From: Gautieria morchelliformis
Lineage: Eukaryota > Basidiomycota > Agaricomycetes > Gomphales > Gomphaceae
Direction of reading: 5' to 3'
NCBI GenBank assembly: GCA_015179125.1
Contig: WHVA01000002.1
Location: 372,001-436,000, forward strand
DNA length: 64,000 nt
The notes below the pieces were generated by a model. The model was not told the origin of the DNA, searched no databases, and saw only the letters and a program-made list of their open reading frames with translations. Positions within the stretch are counted from its first letter, which is position 1. Each line of letters begins with the position of its first letter. Of the stretch, positions 49,930 through 61,005 are shown piece by piece. A program made the translations under genes and the position numbers.

Positions 49930-50096
49930 TGTTGCGCGCAGGACTGGGTTCGAAGGGAAAAGTGATAGGATTACTATCTGCTCAGTGAGTATCTAACAGT
50001 ACGTACCTGAGTTCGAAGGGAAAAGTGATAGGGTTTCCCTTCGAACTCAGACTACTATATTGGTCGACTGCGTCACGTGACCTCGCACGAGCAACA
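49930..50096 (-). repeat. Copia-2 3' LTR
   Basis: 167 bp. It contains GAGTTCGAAGGGAAAAGTGA twice in direct orientation (first copy GGGTTCGAAGG) and then the inverted CCCTTCGAACTC, so the second copy can fold into a hairpin. Confidence 0.95.
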
Positions 50097-50118
50097 CACC
50101 CCCCTGACGCGGTCAACC

Positions 50119-53100
50119 TCAGAAGAGTCCCATGGCTCGTCTATGCCGTTCCACTGACTTGCGAGGCAGCGCTTTGGTCAGCAGATCCGCTGGCATATTA
50201 TTCGTGGGTACGTAGCCAATCTGAATGACTTTATGAGCGACTTTCTCTCGCAGCCAGAAGTACCGGATATCCAGGTGTTTCATGCGTCCATGATGTTTGG
50301 GATTTTTGGCAACAGAGAGAGCAGACTGGTTGTCAATGAATAGATGAGACGGTCCTTCGACTTTTGCGTTAAGCTCATCTAATAGGCTCCGTAACCAGAC
50401 GATCTCAGTTCCTGCCAGGACCGATGCAACGAATTCAGCCTCGGTTGTGGACAAGGTAACGATATTCTGCAATTTGCTGGCCCAGCTAACGGCTCCGGTT
50501 CCGATCTTTGTGAGGAATCCAGAGGTCGACCGACCGTTGTCCAGGTTTCCTCCGTGGTCAGCGTCAGTCCATGTTTGGAATGACCTGGCTGATAGATCGG
50601 GCACGTACGTGAGTGCTAGGTCAATTGTCCCTTGTAGGTAGCGCAAGAGATGTTTTACTGCCGTCCAGTGCGTCGGGCCTGGGTTTGAGTTAAATCGTGC
50701 GAGGCGTCCGACAGCGTAAGCGATATCCGGGCGAGTTGCGATAGCTAAGTAATTCAGCGCTCCAACCGCATTTAGGTAGGGCACATGCTTCATTTCCTCC
50801 ATCTCTTCCGGTGTTGATGGTCCCATGGCAGAGCTCAAATTCGGACCTGGGGCCATAGGTGTGAATACGGGTCGGCAATCCGACATCTGGAACCGATCAA
50901 GGAGTTCTTGAATATACTGCTTTTGTGAGAGCCTTAGTGTTTTCTGTGCGCGATCATACTCCACTTCTACGCCTAGTAGCGATGGCGTTGGGCCCAGATC
51001 CTTCAATTTGAAGATTTCACTTAGTTTGCTTTTGACCTGGTCCAGTTCCGGCTTCGAGTCCGATACTAGGGTTAAATCATCGACGAAAACGGGTATGATG
51101 ACCTTAGTGGTATTGCTCATCCAGATATAGATGCTTGGCGCAGATTGGAGCCGCTTGAATCCCATGCTCTCCAACGCAGTTCCAAGTCGTTCGTACCACA
51201 ATCTTCCACTCTGCTTTAGTCCATACAGTCCTCTCTTCAGTCTACATACCCAGTCTGATCCCCCTTGATGATAGCCCTCCGGTTGCTGCATATATATCTT
51301 TGCGTCATCGTCAAGTACTCCATTCAGGTAAGCGTTCGATATGTCTACAGATTCGATGTGTGCTCCCTGAAGCGCTCCCTGAGCTAATATTGTGCGCAGG
51401 GCTGTCCATCGTGTGGTAGGAGCGAAGACTTCATCGTAGTCAATCCCTGGTCGTTGAGTATATCCCTTTGCTACCAGACGGCTCTTGTATTTATCTAGAG
51501 AGCCATCTGAATGGAGCTTGATTCGGAAGACCCACCGAGAGCCAATGGCTTTCTCTCCAGGCGGTAGTTTTACCAGTTCCCACGTCCCATTGTCCAGGAG
51601 GGCTTGGATTTCTGCATCTGTTGAGTTCTTCCACATTGGTGCATTGGAGTGTCGCATTGCTTCGGCGAATGTTTTAGGTACGCAATCATCTTTTATTGTC
51701 GCATTCAGTGCCGCTCTGATAACGCACAGTGAAATCATGTTTGTATCAGTGGTGTCTGATCCATCATAGATGAATTCTAGGGCCTGTATGACTGAAGCGT
51801 TGGCTGCTGCACCCCCCTCAGGGCCTGGCTCGTCATGATCGGGAGGGGGTCGAGGTCGGAGGAAGGGGTCGTGGAGGTGATGGTAATCGATGCGGGCGGT
51901 TGTCCTACTGGAGCGGCAGGGTGGTGGGTTAGGGTCGGCTGGTGGGTCAGGGTCAGCTGGAGGGTCAGGGTCAGCTGGTGGGTCAGGGATGGCTGGAGGA
52001 GGATTTGGAGCGGCTGGCGGGTCAGGTACAGCCTGTGGGCCGGGATTCACAGGGAGTTCAGCATCTTGGTCTGGCTGTCTTTCTGGTGGAGCTGCAATCT
52101 GGTTGGGAAGTAAAGTGGGTGGTAGAGATGATTCAATGGCATTTCTAGTCGTGGTGAGGCCTGGGAATTTGGATTCATCGAAGATGACATCTCGAGATAT
52201 GAGGATACGTTTTGTGATAGGGTCCAAGCAGCGCCAACCCTTATAACCGTCCTCAAAACCAAGGTAAATGCATTTGTGAGGTCTGGGTTGCAGTCCTGTT
52301 CTCTCATCCTTTTGCACGTGGACATAGGCAGTGCATCCAAAAGTATGTAGAATCCCGAGGTTTGGTTTGTAGCCAACCAGGCCTCATATGGGGTTTTGTC
52401 TACAAGTGCGGAGGTTGGAGTGGCGTTGACAATCCGAACCAATATTTTCAGGGCTTCTCCCCACATCGACGCTGGTAGATGGGCTTGCTGTAGTAGTGCG
52501 ACCGTCCCTTCAATGAGGGTTCAATTCGTCCGTTCTGAGATCCCGTTCTGCTGTGGTGTGCCCTTCGTGGTACGTTCGTGAAGTATACCTCGGTGCTGGA
52601 AATGCTGGTCCCACTTATGACCTATATATTCCCCACCTTTGTCGTCTCTGAAACGCTTCACTCTCAAGTTTAACTGGTTTTCCGCTAGTGCTTCGAAGGC
52701 TCGGTAGGCATCGAATGCCTCATCCTTTGTCTTCAGGAGATAAACAGTCCTGTACCTCGTGCAATCGTCCGTGAAAGTGATCCAGTATCGGTATCCTGAT
52801 GGTGTGCGGACTGGGAGAGGCCCGTGTACGTCTGAGACAATGAGATCGAGCGCGTTGGATGCTCAGCTATCACTCCTCTTTGGAAATGGGTTGCGGTGTT
52901 GCTTCGCAGCAATACACGGTTCGCAGATATGGGGAATGGTCGCATCTGAATTTAAATGTATTCCGTCAAACATGCCACTCTCTAAAAGCTTCTCCAGCCG
53001 CGCCTGTCCGATGTGTGCTAGTCGTCTGTGCAATAATGGTCGGTCTACAATGGGTGAAGAGGTGGTAAGAGCCAGTTCTTGATTTGGGATTGTGTTCCCA

Positions 53101-54095
53101 GTTAAGAATCCTGTCCCGTTCCGTACTGTGGCACAGAAGCGCAGTTTGTTATCCTGGATGAATGATATGCGGCTGTTCACAATGCAGATGGTGAAGTTAT
53201 GGTGTGTGGTAAGGTGGAGGACCGCGAGTAGGTTGATCTGTAGCGCAGGTACGTGTAGAACTTGCAAGAACAAGGTACTTTGGGCCGCTTTCCCATCAAT
53301 GATGGGAGAAAATAGTACCTGCCCTCGCCCGGCTGAGTACACTATTTCATTCGTTGCCAGCCGGATGGGTACTCTGTAGTGCTCATAATTCCGTAGCCAA
53401 TGGCGGTGAGGGGTCATGTGGCTAGTGGCCCCTGTGTCTGTGTTCCAACACAGGTCGGCGTCTCCGCTGGTTGGTGATGAGGGCAAGGGTCGTAGATTCG
53501 CATTTCTGGCGAGCTCCTCTGTGGTACCACCTGACATGCTCTCTTTCACTCGCTTCGCATTCTGCCTCCTTGGCAATCGTGTTTCCTCATTTCTTCGTGT
53601 TCGTTTGAGGCACGGGTGAGCCAGCCGGCATTTTTCCGCTGAGTGGCCTTGTCTTCTGCATACTGTGCATGCTGTAGTATTCCATTTTTCTCTGGACGTG
53701 GGTGGTGCTACTGCTGGTGATGTGAGGGACGCTTGTCACTTCAGGTTTTCATTTCCTGTGGCGACAGTGTTTCGATTGAGGTTGCTACTCTTTAGCTTTT
53801 TCCACATTTCAATGGGATTTTCCATGATGTTCTCGACGTGGGCGTATTGTGTCGGAGCGAGGGATTCGAGTATGATGCCAGCGGCCTCCTCCCTCTTCAG
53901 GAGCCATTTCTCGGCTTCTCTTGCGTCCATCGGCCTTTCGAGGTCTTCTGTGACTATTTGCCATGCGTCTACTATTATGAGTTTCTCCTGCATTTCAGTT
54001 GCCCAGGTATCGTAATTCATGCCCGTAAGTTTGACGCTTTTCGCGCGACCTTCAGTTTCCGATTTGGGCAGACTGAGATTTTTTTCTTCAATCAT
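50119..54095 (-). pseudogene. Copia-2 Gag-Pol, several frame breaks
   Basis: Gag at 54095-53736 (MIEEKNLSLPKSE, then TGMNYDTWATEMQEKL) is followed by a break near 53700. Protease and GAG-pre-integrase lie at 53576-52863 (WNTDTGATSHMTPHRHWL, HRRLAHIGQARLEKLL, CEPCIAAKQH). The integrase core between 52860 and 52470 is in broken frames. Integrase end, reverse transcriptase and RNase H are open from 52317 to 50119 (732 residues) with DISNAYLNGVL, KRGLYGLKQSGRLW, FVDDL, DADHGGN, STTEAEF and KHLDIRYFWL. A Pro/Asp-rich repeat (PDPPADPDPPADP) sits in the linker near 51900-52050. At least three frame breaks make it non-autonomous despite its young LTRs. Confidence 0.9.
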
Positions 54096-54113
54096 AGCGT
54101 GGGGCCCATAACC

Positions 54114-54280
54114 TGTTGCGCGCAGGACTGAGTTCGAAGGGAAAAGTGATAGGATTACTATCTGCTCAGTGAGTATCTAACAGTACGTACCTGAGTTCGA
54201 AGGGAAAAGTGATAGGGTTTCCCTTCGAACTCAGACTACTATATTGGTCGACTGCATCACGTGACCTCGCACGAGCAACA
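54114..54280 (-). repeat. Copia-2 5' LTR
   Basis: 167 bp, matching 49930-50096 except about two substitutions. Same direct-plus-inverted TTCGAAGGG arrangement. Confidence 0.95.
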
Positions 54281-54364
54281 AAGGGGCCCACTGGGATTAT
54301 GTAATAAGTAATGTACATGTAGATACACAGGTTATTTACACCCTCCCCCTCTATAGACAACTAT
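54281..54364 (-). repeat. Possible LTR start with polypurine tract, interrupted by copia-2
   Basis: On the minus strand AGAGGGGGAGGG followed by TGTAAATAACCTG looks like a polypurine tract and LTR start just after the end of the gag-like gene at 54377. Only ~60 bp remain before the copia-2 target site, and the sequence beyond copia-2 (49924 downward) would continue it. It does not resemble LTR-D at 57606-58892, so the pairing of ends is unresolved. Confidence 0.4.
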
Positions 54365-54376
54365 AGGGGTTAACTA

Positions 54377-57300
54377 CTACTCATAGAGGTCATCCATGAG
54401 GGAGTCCTCTAGAGTGGCCGATACAATGATGTCGTCGTTATACGGGGCCGGTGGAGCACGTGACTCCTCCGGGGGCACCTCCGCGTCATCGGGGGTGATT
54501 GGGTGAGGCTGGTCAGCCTCACCACTAGCGGCGGTCTCCGCTTGGGTGCTGGGGCCCGTGTCCTCGTGGAGCATGGCTTCAACGGCCATGTCCTCAGTCT
54601 GAGGAGGGGGCCGGAAGCGCGCCAGCTCTCAGTTGAGCTGGGTGTGAGTGAGAGGTCACGGCACCGCAGCCCTCACGTGGCTGGTCTTGATGACCTTTTG
54701 TTGGCCCTCGCGGGCAGCGGCACTGAATGCCGCGCCGGTGATGCTGTGTTGAACATAATGTTCAATGCACGCCACTCGCTCGCGAGTGACTCCCGCGTAA
54801 CGGGCCAACTGTCAAGATTGGTTTTTAGGCGTTAATCTCGTGTATTTGTGAACACAACGAATGCCCGAATAACTTGTGCGAATAGGTATGCCGTTCGGCG
54901 AATAAGTGAACCGATGAATGTTCACGAAACAAGAGGGTTGCCCGAACGGGGCTCACCCTATCTACAGTCGTAGCGAAAATAGCTCGCAGCACTTGACGAC
55001 GTAACGTGCAAGATATCGCGGAAAGGCTGTCTAAGTTTCGACGGTCCCTTCGTTGGCGAAGGTGCCCCTTCAGAGCCCTTCTCCAACAGCGCAGAAAGTA
55101 GTTCAAAGGCTAAGGTAACGAAGATGAAGTATGAGAACTCACCAGTGATGCCTAAGTCCTTGGCTGGCTGAAGATAGAAATCTTCAAGGGGAGTCTCAAG
55201 ACGATGATCACAGCGAGGTCAAGTTTGCACAAGATGGACGACGTATGATAGTTGAACTGGGGAATATACATGCGAATGTAAACTACTTATATCGAATGCT
55301 CGTAAGGTAACAGCGAATAGGAAAGAGGCCGTCACAAGTCAGGGCTGGATAGGGGTGCGCAGTCATGATACTAGGTAGATGGAATAAACATACAATAGAG
55401 TGAGGGGAGAACGAGAACATGAAACGAGGGAGAATAAAGGGAGCGAAGGCATTTATGGACAAAACCATGTCTTGGGACCTGCATACATGCTACCCTGCAC
55501 GGACTCTCCGTTTACTGGGTTGATCCTGCACGACCTATGGAAGAGACGTCCTGCGATCACACCTTGGCCATACGAACACCCAATGGGGTTGGATTAAGAA
55601 AGTGATGGGGTTTATGATGAGCCATCATGCTGGGTGAATGGTGTCGATCATATTCAATGGCGTGCCTGCTGGCGAAATGCGCGAGCAGCGAATAGTGGTT
55701 CGGAGAATGGGGCGAACAGCGGGTAGGGCGGACGTAGAGGGGAAGTGGTCGGTAGGTGCGGTGAACTCTGGCGAGGATGCTAGGGCATGACAAGGGGGAA
55801 CATAGAGGTAGCGCGGTAGGAGAAATAAACCGGTCGTGACACCAACCATCTCGCGATCTCCGCGAGTGGGATGTCGGGGTCGGCTCGGCCCTCCACAGGG
55901 AATGGGCCCGTGATTGAGAGCCGCAGGGTGGTGCTCTGAGGCGTCAGCACTTCCCTGGCGTTGACGAGGCTCGACCATTGGTCTGTCGAGCCGAAGAGGT
56001 CGAGTAGCCTTGCCCCGAGAGGTGATGCGGCCCCTTTGACCCGGGGCGCAAGGGTCTTCAACCACATCCAGACGTCCATGTCGTCTAGGTTGAAGGTGCC
56101 TTCCGCGTTGTCGCAGATGGCGGATGGGATCCCTTCAGGGTTGTGTATCCAACCCTTCAGAATGGCCGCGATGTCGTGCAGCATACCGCCCGCTATCAAG
56201 AGACAATCCCTTTTGGGATTGCGAGTGCGTTGTCCGCGCTCAATGCGTTTGAATACGCCGATCATCTCGTGAGTACATGTGAGCTGTGGCGTTTCTTTTG
56301 CCCCCGCTATGAGTTCGACGAAGCGTGGGTCGTCGAGCGGGCAGATGTCGTACAATTGAGTACGACGCTGTTGGGCCTTTCCTACCGGCCGTGGTAGGAG
56401 GCCCATCTCGGAGATCGGTGGGTCTCCGAGTGGTATGATCACTCCCCCGGGTAGGGAGGGTGAACTCTCCCCGCCGGCGGAGGCAGGGCCACGCCAGGCC
56501 CGATGTACTGGGCCTCGATCTGTGCTACCCGCTGCTGAAGGGCGGGTCGTTGATGGTGTGCGACGATGACGCTGCTAGGTAAGCGCTAATCGCGCTTTCC
56601 TTCGCAATGGCTAGGCCATTGACGGTGTAGGGGGAGCCGCGCAATTTCTTGCGCTTTTTCTTTGGCTGCTCTGCCAGCCGCTGTGCCCGTTCGGGGTCAT
56701 ACGTCTTCCAGACGGATGAGTCGGACTCCCATCCATCTGGGACGCCGTACGCAGAGTCGGAAGGCGCACTCTGCCCTTCCGTCATTGTCGTTGTCGGGGT
56801 CGGCGCCGACAATCGGGACACTAGCCCCGATGTTGCGCGCGCCGGCAACGGCGCTGTCGCGCAAGGTGATGATGGCCCGGCCACTGGGTCCGTGGCTGGG
56901 TCATGTCGTGGCCTTTTTGAGGCAGCGTGGACCAGGGTAACCTGGAGCTGGGCTGCGCTCAGCTGTTGCTTCAGTTCCTTGATCCTGGTGCACTCGGTTG
57001 CGAGCGCATCGTCACGGTCCTCGACCGCGCGTTCCAGCTCCTTGACCTCCTTTTTAGGGCCGCGGATGTCCCGGAGGGGCTCTTCTCGCGCGTCACGTGC
57101 GATGCCCCTTGGGAGCCATCCCCAAGCTGTATCGACGGCGTCGCCGATGTCTTCATCCCACAATTTGACCTTGCGGGTGCCGGTCGCGGCCCTAAGGTGC
57201 GCGGCGTAGTCTGCGCATGTTGCGCAATCGTCTGGGTGGATGATGGCGAGGGCGTCCTCCCATCCCACGATCATCCAGTGCTCCTGGTCTATTGGAGCAC

Positions 57301-57430
57301 AGAGAATGTCTGTGGCCCCTTGTCTCGGGGCCGTAGTTCGCGTTGTGGATGTTGACGGGTCAACGTCCATCCCATCTTTGGGGGGCATCATCTTCGTGGG
57401 TAGATGATGGTGGTTGCTTCCAAGAAGCAA
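54377..57430 (-). pseudogene. Retroelement gag-like gene, split by an LTR insertion
   Basis: The minus-strand 5' part 57430-56525 (301 residues) starts MLLGSNHHHLPTKMMPPKDG. It has a coiled-coil-like charged stretch (VKELERAVEDRDDALATECT) and a basic tract RLAEQPKKKRKKLRG. The second part 56442-55780 (220 residues) is shifted in frame and has helical, capsid-like composition. A gypsy-C LTR then interrupts (54810-55792). After it a 50-residue stretch (TRERVACIEHYVQHSITGAA) and the acidic C-terminus (54589-54377) follow, separated by stops. I take it for the gag of a non-autonomous LTR element because an LTR and primer-site-like sequence lie just upstream and no pol follows, but the family is not certain. 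Confidence 0.55.
54810..55792 (-). repeat. Gypsy-C LTR, reverse full-length copy
   Basis: 983 bp, reverse complement of the family at 18569-19572: TGTCAAGATTGGTTTTTAGG (start on plus) to GGCATGACA. Flanks CCAAC and AGGGG do not match, so either the target duplication has decayed or the copy arose by recombination. It breaks the gag-like gene. Confidence 0.85.
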
Positions 57431-57605
57431 TGCACCCTCGGAAAGATCCGAGGCGAGAATTTAACCGCGCCGTGGCCGGTGCGTCACGTGGTCTGCATGT
57501 GACAGATGCATCTAGCGGCATCTGGGGAGGTCGCGTGGCTTGCCCACCCCCCGAAGCTCTAGATAGCTATCTAGGGCTTCAAGGTCCTTGTTTTGGAACC
57601 CGTTG

Positions 57606-58892
57606 AACTAAACATAAAACTGTGGTGTTAAACACAATTCTAAAGTTCAATCAGAGATTTAACTTTACAAGCACACGCAAGCTTCGAAACTATTTTAACG
57701 GAGAACCCAATTAAGAAATTATACTCCGGTGAACAATCAGAATCAGTATTGGTACAGGAAGTGTATCAATAGAGATTTAACTGAACACGTGTAGTCCTTA
57801 GATTGTGCAATACTTTGTGAGGTCAAAGAAAGATATTAGGCGTCCAAGGGTCCAGATACTTTAAGGGGGAAAGCTACCTAGAGTCTTAGGACCGCGGGTC
57901 GAGTGAATTAAAGACAACAATAATCCCCAAGACATGAAAAGATAGTTCTGCGCTTGAACTCTTCCTCAGTTCAAGTATGTCACTATTCTTGTGGCTTTTC
58001 TGGTTTTCCAACTCAACAAATGTAGGATATTAACTCACTTACCCTGAGTTAGGTTAATATCTGCAGTGCGTTGATTGATCAAGAAATATCAATTACTCAA
58101 AAGGCTATTAACCCACTTAACTCAGAGTTAAGTTAATAATCTATTGCGTGAATTGAATAACTAATAATCAAGTCTATTAGATCACTGCTCAGAGTGGCGT
58201 CTAATGGTACAGGATTACTAATCAGTTACTCTTAGTAATGTTGCTGTTCGCAGCGCGATTATTCAGAGCCTGCTGCAATTAAAATAGAGCACTCTTGTAC
58301 TTCTCAGAGCCAATCAGAGTTGCTGCAATCTTAGACTGTAGCCAAGTCAGTAAGCCAGTACTTCGGTACAAGGCTGTGTTGAAGTCACACTTCAGTTACT
58401 CAAGGTATGAGTGGTTTGGGTGAAAGATGATTGATTGCTTCACTGCTAAAACTGCAGGCTATTTATACTGCATCTATCTAGCTTATGTAACTACTGCCAG
58501 GAACCTTGTAGAGGCTTCTACTACTGTGAAGAACCTTGTGGAAGCTTAGAGAAGCTTCAGGAAAGGTTTGGAAACTATTGGAAGGCTGTGGAAGGTTCTA
58601 TTGCTATATTGGGTTAAAGTCACAGCTCTGTGACAGTAAAGCTAAGAGTATGTAAGAAACTCCCACGCTCATGTGATTATCATGTGACGAAGGCTGTTTT
58701 TGAGGTCATGTGATAGTCATGTGATCGTGGGTGATTCTTAGCTAAATTATCAAGAGATTGTTGTATCTTGTGGACCCAATGTGAGTGTAGCATAGAAATA
58801 TTAATACAACCTTCCTTGAGGACATTTGAAACTAATTAACTACCTAGTAAATGTTCATAAATAGGTAGCTACTTTGTGGACGATCCCTTACA
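57606..58892 (-). repeat. LTR-D, ~1.29 kb, inserted in the LINE ORF2
   Basis: On the minus strand it starts TGTAAGGGATCGTCC directly after the truncated LINE endonuclease. It has a TATA box (TATAAATA, 58467-58460) about 430 bp in and ends near 57606 before GGGTTCCAAAACAAGG, a possible primer-binding site. The gag-like gene follows at 57430. A second, partial copy of its first ~290 bp is at 20776-21068. The part from 57990 to 58290 contains several imperfect hairpin-forming repeats such as TTAACTCACTTA...TGAGTTAGGTTAA. Confidence 0.65.
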
Positions 58893-59272
58893 GTGTTGGA
58901 GTGGTCGCAGTCGTTATATATGTTGAAGACAGTGACTTTGCCTCGTGGGTGTCGGAGCTGGATCACGGTAACGTCGTTGGTGCCTTCAAAGGAGAGCTGC
59001 GACCATAGGTTGGTGTCCAGGCTGGCGTTGACTAAAATCACTGATCTTTTTGTAGAGGTATCAGCGAGGTGAGAAGTAGGGTAGATCACGCGCCAGTTAT
59101 GATTCGCTCTGGTGTTGCCCAGGGTGTCGATGTAGGGTTCTTGCAGTAAGATGATGTCCCATTCCTTGTGTAGGGCCGAGTTGATAAGGTCGTAGTGCGC
59201 TTGGTCGGACTTGTTGAGGGTTTGTTGGTAGATTCTCAATCTCGTTGGTGTAGGATCTATGGTGTAAGACAT
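58893..59272 (-). pseudogene. LINE ORF2 endonuclease, truncated after ~125 residues
   Basis: Starts at 59272 (MSYTIDPTPTRLRIYQ) with an apurinic-type endonuclease N-terminus: ...INSALHKEWDIILLQEPY carries the catalytic Glu, and VTVIQLRHPRGKVTVFNIYN follows. The sequence ends at 58893, where LTR-D is inserted. The start overlaps the ORF1 stop as TAATG, an arrangement compatible with termination-reinitiation. Reverse transcriptase is missing from the window. Confidence 0.85.
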
Positions 59273-61005
59273 TAGTTTCGGCCCGTCGAGGGCAGCCCGT
59301 TATCACTATTTGTGTCGCCCCATCTGATGTTGGGGCCCAGCTCGGTTCTGTTGGTCGATGTGACGGGGCTGGCCCGCTGTCGAGGAGATCGAGAGCGCGC
59401 CACACCATCCCCCAGTGGTCCACGCTGGGTGGGTTGGAAAGGGAGTGTCGATTGTTTGTACTTACCTTTGCAGTGGGTAGCCGTTTGCCATCCATCTTTA
59501 TCAGCGAGGAGCGGTCCTGGTGTCGACCAATATGGTGGAAGGGTAAGCTTTGGCGGCTGTGACACGTGCGCCCACGGCTCCTCCGTGGGGAAGTACGGCA
59601 TTTGGTTCTCTAGGAGCCTGGCAGTGATTTCCTCGCACTTGCGAAGGAAAGTGGGACATGTTCTGTCCCAGCTGGCGTGGCCATCCAGCCTGCAGGACGC
59701 GCAGTGCAACTTCCCTCTCTCAGCGCAGGCCGATGTCTTGTGCCTTTCCCCACAGGTGCCGCACGTGTCGAAGGTCTGCGGGCACGTGTACGACAGATGA
59801 TTCCACCCCTGGCATTTTAGACACCTGGTGGGTTCCTTCTTGCACTTCTCTGCGTATACCCGTTTCTGACAGATTATCAGCCCGTTGGTCAGGACTTTAT
59901 TGGCCACCTCCGGGCTGGTGAACGTAACCAACGCGTGGCTGCAGGTCTGGCCCACTGCGCGGCGGTGTGAGGGCTTGAGCCACCTCGCCTTGTCGATCGC
60001 ACCGCACGGAAGTTTGTTGTAGCCTTCTATGGCCCTCAGCTCCTCGCCTCTGTCCGGCCCGAAATGGAGCAGGATGAATTGCAGTACGATCGGGAACAGT
60101 CGCGTTTTCATTCTTGCGTCCGGTGCTAGCGCGTTTGTGAAATGTACTCTTCGCTGTGCCTTGTTGATCCACTGTGCCAATCCCTCGCTTTCAAACTCGA
60201 AGAGTATTCCTCCGTTACTCAGCCTCCTCGCGCTGACGATCGTGTGGTTGGCGGAGCCGCTGATGCCGCCCAGTATGTCGTTGGCCCGTTTTGCCAGGGC
60301 TGTGTTGTCCAGTTCCGCCAGGACCTGTTCCCCCGGCTCCCCTGCGTCGACCAGAATCTGCCTCTGTTTCACCCCTTCTCGTGCGCGCACTCTTGCATTG
60401 CAGCTCCACCCTGCCGCTGCGGCGTACGTCACTGGCTGCTTCTGACCTCCAGTAACGCTGTCGCCGCTCGTGGGCGGTCCCGCCGGTATCTGCTCTACAA
60501 CCGCGTCCACTATCCTCTGTGCGATGCCATCGCTTTCCTGTCTGAGCTCCTCTATGGTTCCAGCTAGGCTATCGGTCGATGTCCTGATCCTGGTCGTGGC
60601 CTCCTCTATCTTTTGTACGACCGGGGCGAAGATCCCCTGCAGGCGCTCGTTGACGTCAGTCACTACCGATGCCACGGTCGAGCGAACCGTCAGGTCCGTG
60701 ATCAGAGCGGAGATCGCTTTCATCCCCTCCTCCAGGGTTTTCGACATGACCTGGGAGTCGGCGAGGTGGAGTAGGGTCGTGGCGAGATTGTGGTAGGTTA
60801 TGGTCTGCCTCTCTGGTATGAGCTTCTTGGACAGGAGGTAGTCCTGCGCTGACACTGCGCTAATGGTACCCGCTGCGTGCTCCGTCTCGCTTCTGCGGGT
60901 GTTCTGGGAATCGGATCGCAGCCGACGTTGGGTGTCTGGGCGCTGTGCCGCGTTTGCTGGGGTCAGCCGGCCCCTACCGGCGGCGGCAGTCGTTGGGGCC
61001 ACCAT
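59272..61005 (-). CDS. LINE ORF1 (Gag-like, three CCHC knuckles)
   Basis: Minus-strand frame to a stop at 59272. I prefer the start at 61005 (MVAPTTAAAGRG) because the upstream extension to 61407 is low-complexity and Ser/Pro-rich, giving 577 residues; the longer form would be 711. Middle: coiled-coil-like region (VVTDVNERLQGIFAPVVQKI) and an RRM-like fold region. The C-terminal third holds tandem Cys knuckles (CLKCQGWNHLSYTC, CGTCGERHKTSAC, CASCRLDGHASWDRTC) as in Tad-like LINEs of agaricomycetes. It would bind element RNA. No internal stop is seen, so this part is well preserved. Confidence 0.88.
   Translation of the reverse strand: MVAPTTAAAGRGRLTPANAAQRPDTQRRLRSDSQNTRRSETEHAAGTISAVSAQDYLLSKKLIPERQTITYHNLATTLLHLADSQVMSKTLEEGMKAISALITDLTVRSTVASVVTDVNERLQGIFAPVVQKIEEATTRIRTSTDSLAGTIEELRQESDGIAQRIVDAVVEQIPAGPPTSGDSVTGGQKQPVTYAAAAGWSCNARVRAREGVKQRQILVDAGEPGEQVLAELDNTALAKRANDILGGISGSANHTIVSARRLSNGGILFEFESEGLAQWINKAQRRVHFTNALAPDARMKTRLFPIVLQFILLHFGPDRGEELRAIEGYNKLPCGAIDKARWLKPSHRRAVGQTCSHALVTFTSPEVANKVLTNGLIICQKRVYAEKCKKEPTRCLKCQGWNHLSYTCPQTFDTCGTCGERHKTSACAERGKLHCASCRLDGHASWDRTCPTFLRKCEEITARLLENQMPYFPTEEPWAHVSQPPKLTLPPYWSTPGPLLADKDGWQTATHCKGKYKQSTLPFQPTQRGPLGDGVARSRSPRQRASPVTSTNRTELGPNIRWGDTNSDNGLPSTGRN

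Larger units (their letters stand above)
49930..54280 (-). mobile_element. Copia-2 retrotransposon, near-complete, with TSD AAGGG
   Basis: 4,351 bp, TGTTGCGCGC to CGAGCAACA, flanked by perfect AAGGG duplications at 49925-49929 and 54281-54285. LTRs are only 167 bp and differ at about two positions by eye (~99%), so this is the youngest insertion in the window. The primer-binding site GGTTATGGGCCC at 54113-54102 again fits initiator tRNA-Met. The 49772-49924 stretch before it has no gene. Confidence 0.95.

Noticed and set aside
58500..58620. GAAnnTTC clusters resembling heat-shock elements in LTR-D U3
   Set aside because: Spacing is irregular and the sequence is low-complexity AGAAGCTT-type; not enough to call a regulatory site.
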